From Arctopsyche grandis (taxonomy: Eukaryota; Arthropoda; Insecta; Trichoptera; Hydropsychidae): DNA of 64,000 bases. The stretch's first letter is position 1; each line of letters starts with the position of its first letter. Below the pieces are notes generated by a model. The model saw only the letters and a program-made list of their open reading frames with translations. It was not told the origin of the DNA and made no database searches. Shown one piece after another: positions 63,090 through 64,000 of this stretch. The position numbers were made by a program, and so were the translations under genes. The stretch is from NCBI RefSeq assembly GCF_051622035.1, contig NC_135357.1, positions 12,607,001-12,671,000 on the forward strand. Reading direction: 5' to 3'.

Positions 63090-64000
63090 ATTTGTTTTTA
63101 GTTAATTATATTTTCTATATTTATATGAATTGTTTTCTGGTATTTAGTATTTTAAATCATAATGTATTAAACATATATGTATATTATTATTTTATCTATA
63201 CATATTTACAGTTGAACTCGAAATTAGTGCTAGTTTTTTTTTTAAATTTAATATATACATATGTACATATGTACATAAATACATATGTATGTGTAAGTTG
63301 TTCTTGTCATATCTTTTGTCGATGTAGAAAACAAATTTTGTTAGCTTGATGCCGTTGTTTTTTTTTTTAAATATGTAATTCACATATGACCTCTGAAACA
63401 CCATTTTTTATATCAACGAATTATATTATAATGAATGAATACTTTCATTCATACATATATACTTCAATTGAATAAAAAATTTACTACGCGTAATTCTAAT
63501 CATTGCATACGATATGAAACATGTTTATCTCGCATGTTAATGTTTCACGTCGTAAAGATAATGGATGTAGTTTATTTACATTTGAAAAGGCATGCTATCT
63601 CACTATTCGGAACGGAATACACCAGGAATACAGATGGGTATAAAAAGTTTTGTCACTTATAGTTATCCACAAAAGCCATGCAACAATGCTACGAGCATTT
63701 CATGACACCCGACACCCATGAAACTAACGTGCACCGTCGAACATGCAACCGCATACCAATCCAATACAATATGAACTGTAATTGCAATCAAGTTGACTTT
63801 TATTTGTTATTTTTCAAGGCATGTGACGGTTCCGTTCATCGGCGATAGTTGCGATTGAGGAATTCATTTCTGTGGAATTGTTCGTTAAAAATTTTTAGCG
63901 GCATTCCTAGCGACAAGCGTCAAAACTCCCTGGAATGCTGAAGTCGATAGGAATGCCTAACGCTCCACATGGGAAATCCCAGACAACAGGGCAGCATGCG
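63090..64000. other. Intergenic to window end
   Basis: ATGTACATATG run at about 63,253-63,292. The last 350 bases are less AT-rich, with no recognised gene. A gene could continue past the window edge. Confidence 0.35.

Overview
The window is AT-rich insect nuclear DNA, probably from a holometabolous insect. The evidence is GT-AG introns of about 60 bp to several kb, insect-type gene families (takeout/JHBP and Mp20-type calponins), pervasive TATGTACATA-type microsatellites, and many Helitron, hAT, piggyBac, RTE and Jockey-like relics. I cannot fix the order from sequence alone. Lepidoptera or a related order is a guess.

Layout. Positions 1-23000 hold no confident host gene. They are a graveyard of RTE 3' ends, Helitron-like elements, SINE-like copies, two hAT-type elements with near-perfect 8-bp duplications, a solo LTR with a 4-bp duplication, and several fold-back elements. 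One orphan promoter-like segment lies near 8.06-8.19 kb.

Positions 39605-23057 (minus strand) carry an apparently complete 25-exon gene for an ASK1/MAP3K5-type kinase. All splice phases agree and the model gives 1,437 codons plus stop. Its introns hold at least eight transposon or fold-back insertions, including two piggyBac-like elements at TTAA sites, one of them nested inside another MITE. Exon 1 carries a Pro-His-Gln minisatellite.

Positions 39.8-42.5 kb hold a Jockey-like LINE fragment with a nested 122-bp insertion, a TTA-flanked DNA element and a SINE-like copy. Positions 44.0-48.9 kb hold two divergently transcribed calponin-family muscle genes with the same internal exon structure, one on each strand. 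They look like an old tandem-inverted duplication. Positions 51.9-57.1 kb carry a six-exon secreted takeout/JHBP-domain protein (257 codons). Its third intron contains a SINE-like element that was itself split by a Jockey-like LINE with an 8-bp target duplication. The rest, to 64 kb, is Helitron-like copies, copies of a roughly 250-bp MITE family, a diverged tandem duplication and unassigned sequence.

The genes are functionally unrelated: stress-activated kinase signalling, muscle actin-binding proteins, and a secreted carrier of hydrophobic ligands. The most interesting non-gene signals are (1) short LINE 3' tails whose stem sequences differ between copies while base pairing is kept, (2) a 40-nt-arm hairpin whose arm differences are nearly all G:U-compatible, and (3) nested insertions that let the order of transposition be read directly.
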